Below are positions 47,593 through 56,353 of a DNA stretch of 64,000 bases, piece after piece (positions within the stretch are counted from its first letter, which is position 1; every line of letters begins with the position of its first letter). Source of the DNA: Comamonadaceae bacterium (lineage in GTDB: Bacteria > Pseudomonadota > Gammaproteobacteria > Burkholderiales > Burkholderiaceae_C); the NCBI GenBank assembly GCA_947450765.1, contig CANFXC010000005.1, positions 27,959 through 91,958 on the forward strand, written 5' to 3'. The notes under the pieces are model-generated. The model worked only from the letters and a program-made list of their open reading frames with translations, had not been told where the DNA came from and did not search any database. Both the position numbers and the translations under genes were made by a program.

Positions 47593-48762
47593 TCAGGTCG
47601 GCACAGGGCGCCGCTGCTGCCAGGCCAGCCAGACCAAAGCTGCGCCAGTCAGTGCCAGCGGTAACAGCGAACCAAGATTGAGCAGTCGCCAGCCCTGCGT
47701 CGTGACCAACACGCCGGAGGCTAATGATGTCATCGCCAACACCGCAAAAACGCAGAAGTTCAGAGCGCCTTGCGCCTTGTCTTTTTCTTCCGGACGGTAA
47801 GTTGTCAGCGCCAGTGCGGTGGCGCCGGTGAACAGAAAATTCCAACCGACGCCGACCAAAAACAGCGCCACCAAAAACTCGTGCAAGCTGACACCCGACA
47901 GCGCCACCATCACGCACAAAATGTTCAACATCAGACCCACGCCCATGATGGACAAAGTGCCAAATCGGCGAATCAGGTGGCCGGTGAAAAAGCCAGGCGC
48001 AAACATGCCGATCACATGCCATTGCAAGACCAGCGCCGTGTCGGAAAAAGGCAGGCCGCAGACCTGCATGGCAATCGGCGTGGCCGCCATCAACAGGTTC
48101 ATCACGCCGTAACCCAGTGCGCCAGCCGCTGCCGCCACGATGAAGGCCGGTTGCCGCATGATCACGCCCAGCGGGCGGCCGCCAGAATGGGCTGTTTGCA
48201 CCGGCACGGTTGGAAAGCGAATGATCGAGAGCAAGACCATCGCCAGCAGCGCCACGCCGGCCAAAGCCAGGTAAGCGCCGGCAAAGGGGACTGCGGTTAA
48301 GTTGCGTGTGTAGGCCGCGAGATTCGGCCCAGCGATTGCGCCAATCAAGCCGCCCGCCATCACCAACGAAACCGCTTTTTCTTTGAACGCCGGTACCGCT
48401 AATTCGGCCGCCGCAAAGCGGTACAGCTGCGCGTTGGCGTTGTAATAACCGGCTATCAAGGTGGCGCCGACCAGCAGCCAAAACTGGCTGGTGTAGGCCG
48501 CCCAAGCGCACAGCAGCGCTGAGCCTAAAGCCACGGCCAAACCCAGCTGAAACGAGTTTTTCCGGCCAAAGCGTTTTTGTGTTTTCGCCACCAGACCGGT
48601 CGACAGCGCACCGCCAACGACATAGCCCATCACCGGCAAGGTGGCCATCCAACCCAGTGGTGCCAGACTCAGCCCGACCAAGCCATTGATGGCGATGAAG
48701 GTCACGTTGTTGGTCAGGAACAGCCCTTGGCAGAGCGTGAGAAGCCAGAGGTTGAGATTCAT
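47593..48762 (-). CDS. MFS transporter
   Basis: 389 residues with about 12 membrane helices. The loop between helices 2 and 3 has the basic motif LVAKTQKRFGRKNSFQLG. GGLIGAIAGPNLAAYTRN resembles motif C of exporters, and the second half repeats the pattern (GHLIRRFGTLSIMGVGLMLN). The length and the two-half layout fit a small drug- or metabolite-type major facilitator. The substrate cannot be read from sequence. It is convergent with the M20 peptidase and follows rsmE on the same strand. Confidence 0.87.
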   Translation of the reverse strand: MNLNLWLLTLCQGLFLTNNVTFIAINGLVGLSLAPLGWMATLPVMGYVVGGALSTGLVAKTQKRFGRKNSFQLGLAVALGSALLCAWAAYTSQFWLLVGATLIAGYYNANAQLYRFAAAELAVPAFKEKAVSLVMAGGLIGAIAGPNLAAYTRNLTAVPFAGAYLALAGVALLAMVLLSIIRFPTVPVQTAHSGGRPLGVIMRQPAFIVAAAAGALGYGVMNLLMAATPIAMQVCGLPFSDTALVLQWHVIGMFAPGFFTGHLIRRFGTLSIMGVGLMLNILCVMVALSGVSLHEFLVALFLVGVGWNFLFTGATALALTTYRPEEKDKAQGALNFCVFAVLAMTSLASGVLVTTQGWRLLNLGSLLPLALTGAALVWLAWQQRRPVPT

Positions 48763-48808
48763 AAGCTAGCGTTTATACATGAGCTTGAAGGGGCCGTTAG
48801 CGCAGAGG

Positions 48809-49549
48809 TCAGTGATTCAAGGCGAGCACCAAGGCCGTTAACGCAGCGGTTTCTGCCCGCAGCACCCTGGGGCCCAAGGTCACCGGCCTGAACCCGCTGG
48901 CGATGGCCAAGGTTTCTTCTTGCGCGCTCAAACCGCCTTCCGGGCCGCTCAAAAAGCACACGGCGGCGTTGTTTGGCAGTTGGGCCAGCGCTTGGGCCAA
49001 AGGCTGCGTACCTTCCGCCAACGAGAGAAGGCAGCGCAGCACCGGCTGTTCGGCTGTGTCCGCAGGCAGGGCTTTTAGCCAAGCCGTGAGATCGCGCACT
49101 GGCGCCACTGTCGGGACACGGTTGCCACCGCATTGTTCACAGGCTGCTACCGCGACGGACTGCCAGTGGTTTTGTTTTTTTTCCGCGCGTTCGCCCGACA
49201 GGCGCAGCACGCTGCGGCTGGTGTGCAGCGGCTGCAGGCTGTTGATTCCGATCTCGGTGGCTTTTTCGATCAGCCAGTCCATGCGTTCATTGGCGGGCAT
49301 GCCCACCGCAAGTTGCACGCTGCGGCTGGCTTCGCGCTCGCTGGCGCGGTGTGCGCCCAGGCAGACGTCGACATCGCTGCGGCCCATGCGCGTGATGGTG
49401 GCGTCCCACTCGCCGCCCTGGCCGTTGAACAGCGTGATGCTTTGGCCGGGCTGCATGCGCAGCACTTGCACATGGCGCGCGGTGCTGTCGGGCAGGCTCA
49501 AGGTTGCGCCTGCCGCCATGGGCACATCGGCAAAAAAACGCGCGGCCAT
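48809..49549 (-). CDS. rsmE: 16S rRNA (uracil-1498-N3)-methyltransferase RsmE
   Basis: 246 residues. SPOUT-fold methyltransferase acting on U1498 of 16S rRNA. The N-terminal PUA-like part reads RHVQVLRMQPGQSITLFNGQ. The trefoil-knot SAM site is FLSGPEGGLSAQEETLAIAS and LGPRVLRAETAALTALVLAL at the C-terminus, diagnostic for RsmE. Its ATG shares a base with the stop of the amgK-like gene (TAATG), so the two are coupled. Confidence 0.95.
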   Translation of the reverse strand: MAARFFADVPMAAGATLSLPDSTARHVQVLRMQPGQSITLFNGQGGEWDATITRMGRSDVDVCLGAHRASEREASRSVQLAVGMPANERMDWLIEKATEIGINSLQPLHTSRSVLRLSGERAEKKQNHWQSVAVAACEQCGGNRVPTVAPVRDLTAWLKALPADTAEQPVLRCLLSLAEGTQPLAQALAQLPNNAAVCFLSGPEGGLSAQEETLAIASGFRPVTLGPRVLRAETAALTALVLALNH

Positions 49550-50724
49550 TAAAAGGTGTATCCGATGCGGGTTTCGTTGCCTTCAATCTCGTCGAGCAAG
49601 ACCATCAGCGGCCCGAGCTGGCGGTAACGCGAGGCGGTGCTGCGGGCGTACTTGATGAAGCGCGGCGTATCCGCCAAATACTGCGACTTGCCGTCGCGCA
49701 AGGTCAGGCGCGCAAAAATGCCGAGGATTTTCAGGTGTCGTTGCAGACCCATCCACTCCACCGCGCGGTAAAACTCGCCAAAGTCATCGCCCACCGGCAA
49801 GCCGGCCTTGCGGGCTTTTTGCCAGTAACGGATGGTGATGTCGATCACGAACTCTTCATCCCAGCTCAAGAAAGCGTCGCGCATCAGGCTGGCGATGTCG
49901 TAGGTGATCGGGCCGTAGACGGCGTCCTGGAAATCCAACACGCCAAGCGCGGGGTGATGCTCGACCGATTTTGCGGGGATGAAATTTTCCGCAGGGCCGC
50001 CCCAAGGAAAATTAGCCCCTTGAGGGGGCAGCGAACCACACGCAGTGGGGAGCGTGGGGGCCATTAGATTCCTGGGCATGAAGTCGCGGTGCACAAACAC
50101 GCGCGCGCCACCCAGAGAATTCAGATTGCTGTCTTTGATCTGCGTAAAAAACCCAGCCAGCTTTTCTTGCATGGCGGTATCGATCGCCATGCCGCGATGC
50201 TGGGCGATGTACCAGTCCGGGAACAATGCCAGTTCGCGCGACAGCAGTGCGTCGTCATAGGCCGGCAAGACGTCAGGCTTTGAAGACTGTTGCCATTGAA
50301 TCAATACATCCACCGCGTCCATGTACAGCCGGTGTATGAGCTCCCCGTTTTGCGGCACGATGTCCAGCGCGGGTTGTTGCTTGATGACATCCATCATGGT
50401 TTGCGAGCCCAAGTCACTCAGCAGCATGAAGCCTTGCGCCTGATCCCAAGCCAACACGCTCGGTGCGTTCAGCCCAGCCTGAGCCATCAGCTCCGCGACC
50501 TTGACAAAAGGGGCGCAGTCTTCCTGCGCTGGCGGCGCGTCCATGATGATGCAGCTGTCGGCGCCCTGGTCAATCCGGAAGTAGCGCCTGAAGCTGGCGT
50601 CCGCCGAGGCCAAGCGCAGCGTGCTGAGGTCTAGCTGGCAGCTTTCACTGGTGGCCGCCAGCCACTTGGCAAAGGCGGCCGCCCGCGCAGAATCGCTCCA
50701 GGCGATGGTTGAAGTGGTGGTCAT
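49549..50724 (-). CDS. AmgK-like sugar kinase (aminoglycoside phosphotransferase fold) with a repeat-derived insert
   Basis: 391 residues from ATG 50724 (an ATG at 50769 would add 15). APH-fold kinase resembling AmgK, which phosphorylates N-acetylmuramate or GlcNAc at the anomeric position in peptidoglycan recycling. ADASFRRYFRI is near the N-terminus, the catalytic loop is VFVHRDFMPRNLM (about residue 210-222), and LGVLDFQDAVYGPITYDIAS carries the metal-binding Asp. Between these two motifs, residues about 220-253 (APTLPTACGSLPPQGANFPW and on) are a copy of the dispersed repeat translated in frame. Its frequent partner murU is absent; rsmE follows instead. Divergent from lptD, as amgK often is. 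Confidence 0.87.
   Translation of the reverse strand: MTTTSTIAWSDSARAAAFAKWLAATSESCQLDLSTLRLASADASFRRYFRIDQGADSCIIMDAPPAQEDCAPFVKVAELMAQAGLNAPSVLAWDQAQGFMLLSDLGSQTMMDVIKQQPALDIVPQNGELIHRLYMDAVDVLIQWQQSSKPDVLPAYDDALLSRELALFPDWYIAQHRGMAIDTAMQEKLAGFFTQIKDSNLNSLGGARVFVHRDFMPRNLMAPTLPTACGSLPPQGANFPWGGPAENFIPAKSVEHHPALGVLDFQDAVYGPITYDIASLMRDAFLSWDEEFVIDITIRYWQKARKAGLPVGDDFGEFYRAVEWMGLQRHLKILGIFARLTLRDGKSQYLADTPRFIKYARSTASRYRQLGPLMVLLDEIEGNETRIGYTF
49984..50063 (-). repeat. Dispersed GC-rich repeat, copy inside the amgK-like gene
   Basis: On the minus strand this carries GCCCCCACGCTCCCCACTGC, then GCTGCCCCCT, then a 27-base block (49985-50011) identical to 54738-54764 after surA. Two small dyads are visible: CCACGC/GCGTGTGG and TTTTCC/GGAAAA. 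It is read through in frame as APTLPTACGSLPPQGANFPW followed by GGPAENF. Confidence 0.88.
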
Positions 50725-50813
50725 GACATCGTCTGGGTTATGGGGCGTACTTGAAGAGGGGAGGGTCATGGATAATCAGGCGCAAATCGACAAACCGGGT
50801 TTATCTCATATTA

Positions 50814-53294
50814 ATGATGCGTTCTGCATCTCACACTCCCCTTATTCTCGCGCCCATCGGGCATGCTGTCCGCAGCTTGGTCAATTTGATCGCGCTCGGC
50901 CTCATGACCGGTGGGCCTTTACACGCCCAAACCTTGCCCACGGGTCTGTCAGGGGGCGAGCTGAGACCGACGCTTAAAAGCTCGCCAAGGCTGGCCGATA
51001 AGCAGCCTGAGGGCCCTGGCAATGAGGTGCCGACTTTTGTTTACGGCGACCAGATCACCGGCCGCACCAGCCTTGAAACCACCATTGATGGCAACGCTGA
51101 ACTGCGACGGGGCAAGACCTCTCTGCGGGCCGACCGGCTTGAATACTTTCAGCCTGACGATCTGGTGAAAACACGCGGCAATGTGCGCATCAGCAATTCT
51201 GGCAATTTGTTCTGGGGGCCCGAGCTGGAGGTGAAGATCGACACCTTTGAGGGGACGTTCACGCAGCCAAGTTACCGGTTTTTGTCCGGCGGGAACGGGC
51301 AAGCCGCGCAAATTATCTTTGTTGACGACAAACACTTTGTGGCGAACCACGCCACCTACACCACCTGCGAACGTGGCAATGAAGACAGCTGGATGCCTGA
51401 TTGGCAGATGACCGGCGAGCGTTTCACTTTTGATTTTGACAAAGAAATTGGGACGGTCGCCAGCGGGACCTTGCGTTTCAAAGATGTGCCCATCCTGCAT
51501 TGGCCCGGTTCGATGTCGTTCCCTTTGAGTGACAAGCGCAAATCTGGCGTGATGGCGCCAACCTTCGCCGTGGATTCGATCAGCGGCTTTGCCTTGACGA
51601 CGCCTTATTACTTTGACATCGCGCCGAACCGGGATGCCACCCTGACGCCAACGTACGCTAACAAGCGCGGCGTCAACATGGCCGGAGAATTCCGCTACCT
51701 CGAACCCACCTACCGCGGCGTGGTGCGCGGCAGTTATCTGCCTGCTGACATGCTGCGCAACGAGGATCGCTGGTCTTTGGGTTATCAGCACAATGGCGTT
51801 GTCAACTCGGGTCTTCCCAGCATTGGCAACATCGGTGTCGGCCTGACGCTGAATCGCGTCAGCGACAACAACTATTGGCGTGATTTTTCTGGCTTTGGTG
51901 GCACCAGCCTGAGTGGAAACGGTTTAGGCGGCACGACCCTGACGGAGCGTCTGCTGAACAATGATCTCAGCCTGACTTGGGGCAAGGGTTTTTTGAGTAC
52001 CGGGTTTCGGATCCAAAAATGGCAGGTGTTGCAAGACCCCGCCTCGGTCGTTGTTCCCCCTTATGACCGGTTACCGCAAATCACCGCCCGATATGCCCGC
52101 AGCAACGTGCCGCTGGCGGGTGTCAGCGGCGTTGATTGGTCGGTGGACGGCGACTTCACTGGTTTCTCTGCTGCGAGCGTCCCGGGCTACTTTCCGTCCA
52201 ATGGGCAACGGGCTTTCGCGCGGGCGGAAGTCAGTCGGCCGTTTCTTTGGCCCGCTGGCTACATCACGCCCAAGCTGCAACTGCGAGCGACCAGTTATCA
52301 GTTTGACTCTGCATTGACCACTGCCGGCAGTGGCGGTACCACGTCCGCCAATGTGGTGGTCCCCACCTTCAGCTTGGACGCTGGGTTGCAGTTTGAACGT
52401 GACGCCTCTTTCTTTGGCCGCAATCTCACGCAGACGCTGGAGCCACGCGCGTTTTACGTGCGTACGCCGTACCGGAATCAAAACTTCTTGCCGGTCTACG
52501 ACTCTGGCCAGAACAGTTTCAATTTCGCCACGGTCTTCACTGAAAACGCCTTTGCCGGCAATGACCGGATTTCAGATGCGAATCTGCTGACCTTGGGCGT
52601 GACGTCGCGCTTGCTAGACCCCGCCAGCGGGGCTGAGCTGGTGCGCTTTGGCGTGGCCCAGCGCCTGCGTTTTGAGGACCAGCTCGTCACGCTACCTGGC
52701 GGTGCCCCCGTGATCGACCGACTGAGTGACCTGTTGCTCGGTGCCACTGCGAACTTGACGCGCGAATGGTCGGCAGACGCCACCACGCAATACAACCAGA
52801 AGCTCAGTGAAATTGAGCGTAGCAGCTTTGGGGTGCGTTACAGCCCCAGCAACTACCGGGTCATCAACGTGTCTTATCTGAAGCAGGTCGGCGTCAGCGA
52901 TCAGCGTGGTGTCAGCTGGCAATGGCCGATCAATGATCTCTGGGGCGACAAGGGCGAAGACCTCGGTGCAGGCCGCGGCCAAGGGGGTGGGCGTTGGTAT
53001 ACCGTTGGGCGCTTGAACTACAGCATGCTCGACAAAACATTGGTCAATTCCGTCGTTGGCTTTGAATATGACGGCTGCTGCTGGATCGGCCGTGTGGTGT
53101 TGCAGCGCACACCTGTCATCACCGCTGTTGGAACCTCCCAGCTTGGCAATACCCAGCTCATGTTCCAGCTTGAATTTGTCGGTTTCGCAAGGATTGGCGA
53201 AAACCCCCTTCAAGCGCTCCGCGCCAATATTCCAAAATACCAACTCCTGCGCGAGCAGACCGCACCGCCAAGCCGGTTTACCAACTATGACTAA
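50814..53294 (+). CDS. lptD: LPS-assembly protein LptD
   Basis: 826 residues from ATG 50814. Outer-membrane barrel that with LptE inserts lipopolysaccharide into the outer leaflet. Signal peptide near the N-terminus (IALGLMTGGPLHA-QTLP). The periplasmic OstA/LptA-like jellyroll lies at about 65-220 (LETTIDGNAELRRGKTSLRA; KTRGNVRISNSGNLFWGPEL). The barrel domain follows to the end. Cys in YTTCERGNEDSW and the Cys pair in GFEYDGCCWIGRV match the disulfide-forming residues of LptD. It is divergent from the amgK-like gene and overlaps surA by 8 bases. Confidence 0.95.
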   Translation: MMRSASHTPLILAPIGHAVRSLVNLIALGLMTGGPLHAQTLPTGLSGGELRPTLKSSPRLADKQPEGPGNEVPTFVYGDQITGRTSLETTIDGNAELRRGKTSLRADRLEYFQPDDLVKTRGNVRISNSGNLFWGPELEVKIDTFEGTFTQPSYRFLSGGNGQAAQIIFVDDKHFVANHATYTTCERGNEDSWMPDWQMTGERFTFDFDKEIGTVASGTLRFKDVPILHWPGSMSFPLSDKRKSGVMAPTFAVDSISGFALTTPYYFDIAPNRDATLTPTYANKRGVNMAGEFRYLEPTYRGVVRGSYLPADMLRNEDRWSLGYQHNGVVNSGLPSIGNIGVGLTLNRVSDNNYWRDFSGFGGTSLSGNGLGGTTLTERLLNNDLSLTWGKGFLSTGFRIQKWQVLQDPASVVVPPYDRLPQITARYARSNVPLAGVSGVDWSVDGDFTGFSAASVPGYFPSNGQRAFARAEVSRPFLWPAGYITPKLQLRATSYQFDSALTTAGSGGTTSANVVVPTFSLDAGLQFERDASFFGRNLTQTLEPRAFYVRTPYRNQNFLPVYDSGQNSFNFATVFTENAFAGNDRISDANLLTLGVTSRLLDPASGAELVRFGVAQRLRFEDQLVTLPGGAPVIDRLSDLLLGATANLTREWSADATTQYNQKLSEIERSSFGVRYSPSNYRVINVSYLKQVGVSDQRGVSWQWPINDLWGDKGEDLGAGRGQGGGRWYTVGRLNYSMLDKTLVNSVVGFEYDGCCWIGRVVLQRTPVITAVGTSQLGNTQLMFQLEFVGFARIGENPLQALRANIPKYQLLREQTAPPSRFTNYD

Positions 53295-54681
53295 GCACTT
53301 TTCACCATTCGTCTCAGCCCAGTCCCTACCGAGTGGTCTGAATCGACTCGTCGCGGCGCTGACGCTGGCGGCGGTGCTGCTGCCGGCGAGCGCGCAAACC
53401 TTGCGACTACCGGGTGCAGCCCGGGCTGCCAGTCTGCCTTCAGCGGCCGCTACTGGCACGGACTCTCGCTCGGGTGACTTCATCGTCGCGGTCGTCAATT
53501 CCGAGCCCATCACCAACAACGAAGTGCAAGCCCGTTTGGTCCGGATTGAGCAGCAACTGTCGCGCCAAGGCACGGTGCCCCCGCGCAATCAGCTGGCGCG
53601 TGAGGTTCTGGAGCGCTTGATCCTCGAGCGCGCTCAGCTGCAATTGGCGCGCACGCTGGAAATACGCCCTGAAGAAGCGGCGGTTGATCAAGCCGTCGCG
53701 ACCGTTGCCAGGCAAAACAAGCTGTCCTTGGACGAGTTGAAAAGTCAGCTGGCGGCGGATGGCATGGACTTCACACGCTTTCGGGCGGACCTGCGCGACG
53801 AGTTGACCTTGGTACGGCTGCGCGAACGTGAAGTCGATTCGCGCGTCAAAATCAGCGAACAAGATATCGACCAGTTTCTGCGTGAACGCGACGCGCAGGC
53901 GCAAGCCGGCCCAGAATTGCTCAACATCGCCCAGATCTTGGTGGCCGTGCCGGAAACGGCCACTCCCGAGCAGGTGAGCGTTCTGCAGGCGAAAGCTGAG
54001 CGTGCCGTGGCGCGTATTCGTGCCGGCGAACCCTTTGCCACAGTAGCCGCTGAAATGTCGGACTCGCCAGAAGCTGCGATCGGCGGCGAACTGGGTCCAC
54101 GGCCGGCCGAGCGCTTGCCAACGCTGTTTGTCGACGCAGTACGCAGCCTTCAGGCGGGCGGTTTGGCTGGACCGCTGCGCAGCGGTGCTGGTTTTCACGT
54201 GATCAAACTGATCGAGAAAAAGCGAGGTATCACCGCCCTCAGTGTGACCCAGACCCGTGCGCGCCACATCCTGCTGCGGCTCAGCCCTGAACTGAGGGAG
54301 CAAGCCGCGAAAGACAAACTGGCCGACTTCAAGCGTCGCATTGCCGCCGGGCAAGCGGACTTTGCGACCTTGGCGCGGGAGAACAGTCAGGATGGTTCGG
54401 CCAAGGAGGGGGGCGATCTTGGCTGGGCCTCGCCAGGCATGTTCGTGCCTGAATTCGAGCAGGTCATGAACCAGCTCGCGCCCGGTCAAGTGGCCGACCC
54501 ACTGGTGTCACGTTTTGGTGTCCACCTGATCGAGGTGTTGGAGCGACGTGAGAAGGCACTCACCGAGCGTGAGGAGCGTGAGGTGGTGCGTAACCAGCTG
54601 CGCGAGAAAAAAATTGACGAAGCCTTTAACCAGTGGCTGCAAGAAGTGCGCGGCCGGGCTTACGTGGAATTTCGAAATTGA
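53287..54681 (+). CDS. surA: Periplasmic chaperone and peptidyl-prolyl isomerase SurA
   Basis: 464 residues from ATG 53287, inside the lptD end. Escorts outer-membrane proteins, including LptD, through the periplasm. Signal peptide MTKHFSPFVSAQ... with LVAALTLAAVLLPASAQTLR and cleavage near SAQ. The N-terminal chaperone domain has DFIVAVVNSEPITNNEVQAR. Two parvulin domains follow: one at about residues 210-315 (ILVAVPETATPEQVSVLQAK) and one at about 320-425 (RARHILLRLSPELREQAAKD; KEGGDLGWASPGMFVPEFEQ). It is second in lptD-surA-rsmA. Confidence 0.95.
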   Translation: MTKHFSPFVSAQSLPSGLNRLVAALTLAAVLLPASAQTLRLPGAARAASLPSAAATGTDSRSGDFIVAVVNSEPITNNEVQARLVRIEQQLSRQGTVPPRNQLAREVLERLILERAQLQLARTLEIRPEEAAVDQAVATVARQNKLSLDELKSQLAADGMDFTRFRADLRDELTLVRLREREVDSRVKISEQDIDQFLRERDAQAQAGPELLNIAQILVAVPETATPEQVSVLQAKAERAVARIRAGEPFATVAAEMSDSPEAAIGGELGPRPAERLPTLFVDAVRSLQAGGLAGPLRSGAGFHVIKLIEKKRGITALSVTQTRARHILLRLSPELREQAAKDKLADFKRRIAAGQADFATLARENSQDGSAKEGGDLGWASPGMFVPEFEQVMNQLAPGQVADPLVSRFGVHLIEVLERREKALTEREEREVVRNQLREKKIDEAFNQWLQEVRGRAYVEFRN

Positions 54682-54685
54682 GTAG

Positions 54686-54766
54686 AGCCCCCACGCTTTT
54701 CACTGCGTGTCATGCGCTGCCCCCCGAGGGCGCGCATTTTTCCTTGGGGCGGCCCTGCGGAAAAAC
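54686..54766 (+). repeat. Dispersed GC-rich repeat, intergenic copy between surA and rsmA
   Basis: The most complete copy: AGCCCCCACGCTTTTCACTG, CGTGTCATGCGCTGCCCCCC, then a 27-base block (54738-54764) identical to the minus strand of 49985-50011. The dyads CACGC...GCGTG (54692-54709) and TTTTTCC...GGAAAAA could form two hairpins. One frame reads APTLFTACHALPPEGAHFSL, echoing the peptide inserts in metX and amgK. It fills most of the 145-base gap between surA and rsmA. Confidence 0.88.
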
Positions 54767-54826
54767 AGAGCCTCACCAAGTAGCCCATCTAGTTAGTCCA
54801 CGGCCTCTCGAAGAAAAGAAAATCGC

Positions 54827-55642
54827 ATGAAACACATCGCGCGCAAACGCTTCGGGCAGCATTTTCTGACCGACCGCGGCATTATTGAGGACATCATCCA
54901 GGCGATTGACCCGAAGCCCGGTGATCCCATGGTCGAGATCGGCCCTGGTCTGGCGGCGATGACGCAACCCTTGGTGGAGCGCCTTGGGCATCTCACGGTG
55001 ATTGAGCTGGACCGTGATTTGGCCAGTCAGCTACGGGCGCATCCCCAACTCACTGTGGTTGAGAGTGACGTGCTGAGAGTTAATTTCCGGGCACTCGCAG
55101 CCGACATTTGTGGTCCATCAGACAAATTGGGGAGCGTGGGGGCAAACAAGCTCCGTGTGGTTGGCAACCTGCCCTACAACATTTCTACGCCGATTCTGTT
55201 TCATCTGTTGGATGTGGTCGACGTGATCGAAGACCAGCACTTCATGTTGCAAAAGGAAGTGATTGACCGCATGGTGGCCAAGCCTTCAACGTCTGACTAC
55301 GGCAGGCTGAGTGTCATGCTGCAGTGGCGCTATGCCATGGAGAATGTGTTGTTGGTGCCGCCGCAAAGCTTTGACCCACCACCGCGTGTGAACAGCGCCG
55401 TGGTGCGCATGGTGCCGCATCCCGAGCCGGCTGTGTTGGAGGTGAGATTGCTCAGCGAAGTGGTGCAAGTGGCCTTTAGCCAGCGTCGTAAATTATTGCG
55501 GCACACGCTTGGCCGCTGGTTGGAGGAGCGTGAATTCAGTGGTGAATTCAACATCCAGCGCCGCGCAGAAGAAGTACCTGTCGCCGAATACATTGCGTTG
55601 GTGCAGGCCCTGTCTGCTAACGGGGTCGTGGCGAAATCGTGA
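54827..55642 (+). CDS. rsmA: 16S rRNA (adenine-1518/1519-N6) dimethyltransferase RsmA
   Basis: 271 residues. Dimethylates two adenosines near the 3' end of 16S r[23 protein letters not shown] starts the protein, [20 protein letters not shown] is the SAM motif I, and [19 protein letters not shown] is the catalytic NLPY motif (about residue 112). A short insert before it ([13 protein letters not shown], residues about 90-103) contains a 16-base match to the dispersed repeat. The C-terminal helical domain has [21 protein letters not shown] strong terminator follows. pdxA, often between surA and rsmA, is absent. Confidence 0.95.
   Translation: MKHIARKRFGQHFLTDRGIIEDIIQAIDPKPGDPMVEIGPGLAAMTQPLVERLGHLTVIELDRDLASQLRAHPQLTVVESDVLRVNFRALAADICGPSDKLGSVGANKLRVVGNLPYNISTPILFHLLDVVDVIEDQHFMLQKEVIDRMVAKPSTSDYGRLSVMLQWRYAMENVLLVPPQSFDPPPRVNSAVVRMVPHPEPAVLEVRLLSEVVQVAFSQRRKLLRHTLGRWLEEREFSGEFNIQRRAEEVPVAEYIALVQALSANGVVAKS
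55128..55143 (-). repeat. Possible fragment of the dispersed repeat inside rsmA
   Basis: TGGGGAGCGTGGGGGC is identical, 16 of 16, to 50046-50061 of the amgK copy. It lies in a short insert of RsmA just before the NLPY motif. Only this piece matches, so it may be a decayed copy or chance. Confidence 0.5.
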
Positions 55643-55647
55643 TCAAG

Positions 55648-55675
55648 AAAAAGCCCGCTTGAAGCGGGCTTTTTC
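55648..55675 (+). terminator. Rho-independent terminator after rsmA
   Basis: AAAAAGCCCGCTT pairs with AAGCGGGCTTTTT around a very short loop, with a T tract, five bases after the rsmA stop. Symmetric enough to work on both strands. Confidence 0.92.
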
Positions 55676-55885
55676 TTTGGCAAGCGTGGCGGTTCACCAC
55701 AAGTTGTGGATGCGAGCAGTTTTAAGCTGCTGCCATCCAGTAACCCGCGTTGAAAGGACTGCTCATGCGAAGTGCCAATGGTGACACGTCGATCAGTTTG
55801 TCGGTCGGCATCACTTCGCCGCCTTCATCCACTGCTTGCTGGGCCTCATTCGCCCGATCCCCTTGGCCGATGTCTGGGGAGCGGG

Positions 55886-56287
55886 CTACAGAAAAGAATA
55901 GAAGCATCGGAACGGAATCTTTCGATCCGCCCAATAGTCAGCCGCATCTCTAAAGATGTCCAGCAGCTGCTCGCGCGCTTCTTTGTCGAACTTGGCGTTG
56001 GCTGGGATTTGCTCCAGCACCACGATAAAGCCAGGCTGTTGGCCAGACTTGTGAACCAAGTCGGTCATGCAGTCATACAGCGCATCGAAGTTTTTGCCGA
56101 AATGGGCGGGGAAGGTGTACTGGGCCGCGATCATGTCCAACACATCTTGCTTGCTTTGGGCGTTGCCCAGATTAGCGTACAGGAAGTGATGGCCTAATTC
56201 GGTTGCCGCATCTTGCAATTCCGGTACGCGAAATGCGCGTATGGATTGAACAATATTTGGCCTCACAGTACGAAGTGGTGTGTCCAT
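55886..56287 (-). CDS. Barstar-family ribonuclease inhibitor
   Basis: 133 residues from ATG 56287 (MDTPLRTVRPNIVQSIRAFR). The barstar fold is shown by AAQYTFPAHFGKNFDALYDC (helix 2 and loop, with the conserved F-P-x-x-F-G-x-N-x-D-A-L motif, about residues 68-88) and MTDLVHKSGQQPGFIVVLEQ. Acidic residues around DALYDCMTD would enter the RNase active site. It directly follows the secreted barnase-type gene on the same strand, as an inhibitor or immunity protein would. An in-frame codon 36 bases earlier is less likely to be the start. Confidence 0.92.
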   Translation of the reverse strand: MDTPLRTVRPNIVQSIRAFRVPELQDAATELGHHFLYANLGNAQSKQDVLDMIAAQYTFPAHFGKNFDALYDCMTDLVHKSGQQPGFIVVLEQIPANAKFDKEAREQLLDIFRDAADYWADRKIPFRCFYSFL

Positions 56288-56353
56288 CTTCGTTTCTCTT
56301 TCTAATAACAAGTTAACCAACACATAAACTGAAACTGTCCAAACCGTTCGATG

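Noticed and set aside
54190..54215. TTTTCACGTGATCAAAC as a further parS
   Set aside because: Only the CACGTG core matches; flanking bases differ from the consensus.
54633..54830. 65-codon frame after surA containing the repeat peptide
   Set aside because: It has no start context and overlaps surA; its resemblance to the metX and amgK inserts comes from the repeat, so it is listed as a repeat, not a gene.
55722..55934. 70-residue minus-strand frame between rsmA and the barstar gene
   Set aside because: It overlaps the barstar 3' end, has no ribosome site and no family resemblance; probably chance, though its end (FNAGYWMAAA) looks somewhat protein-like.
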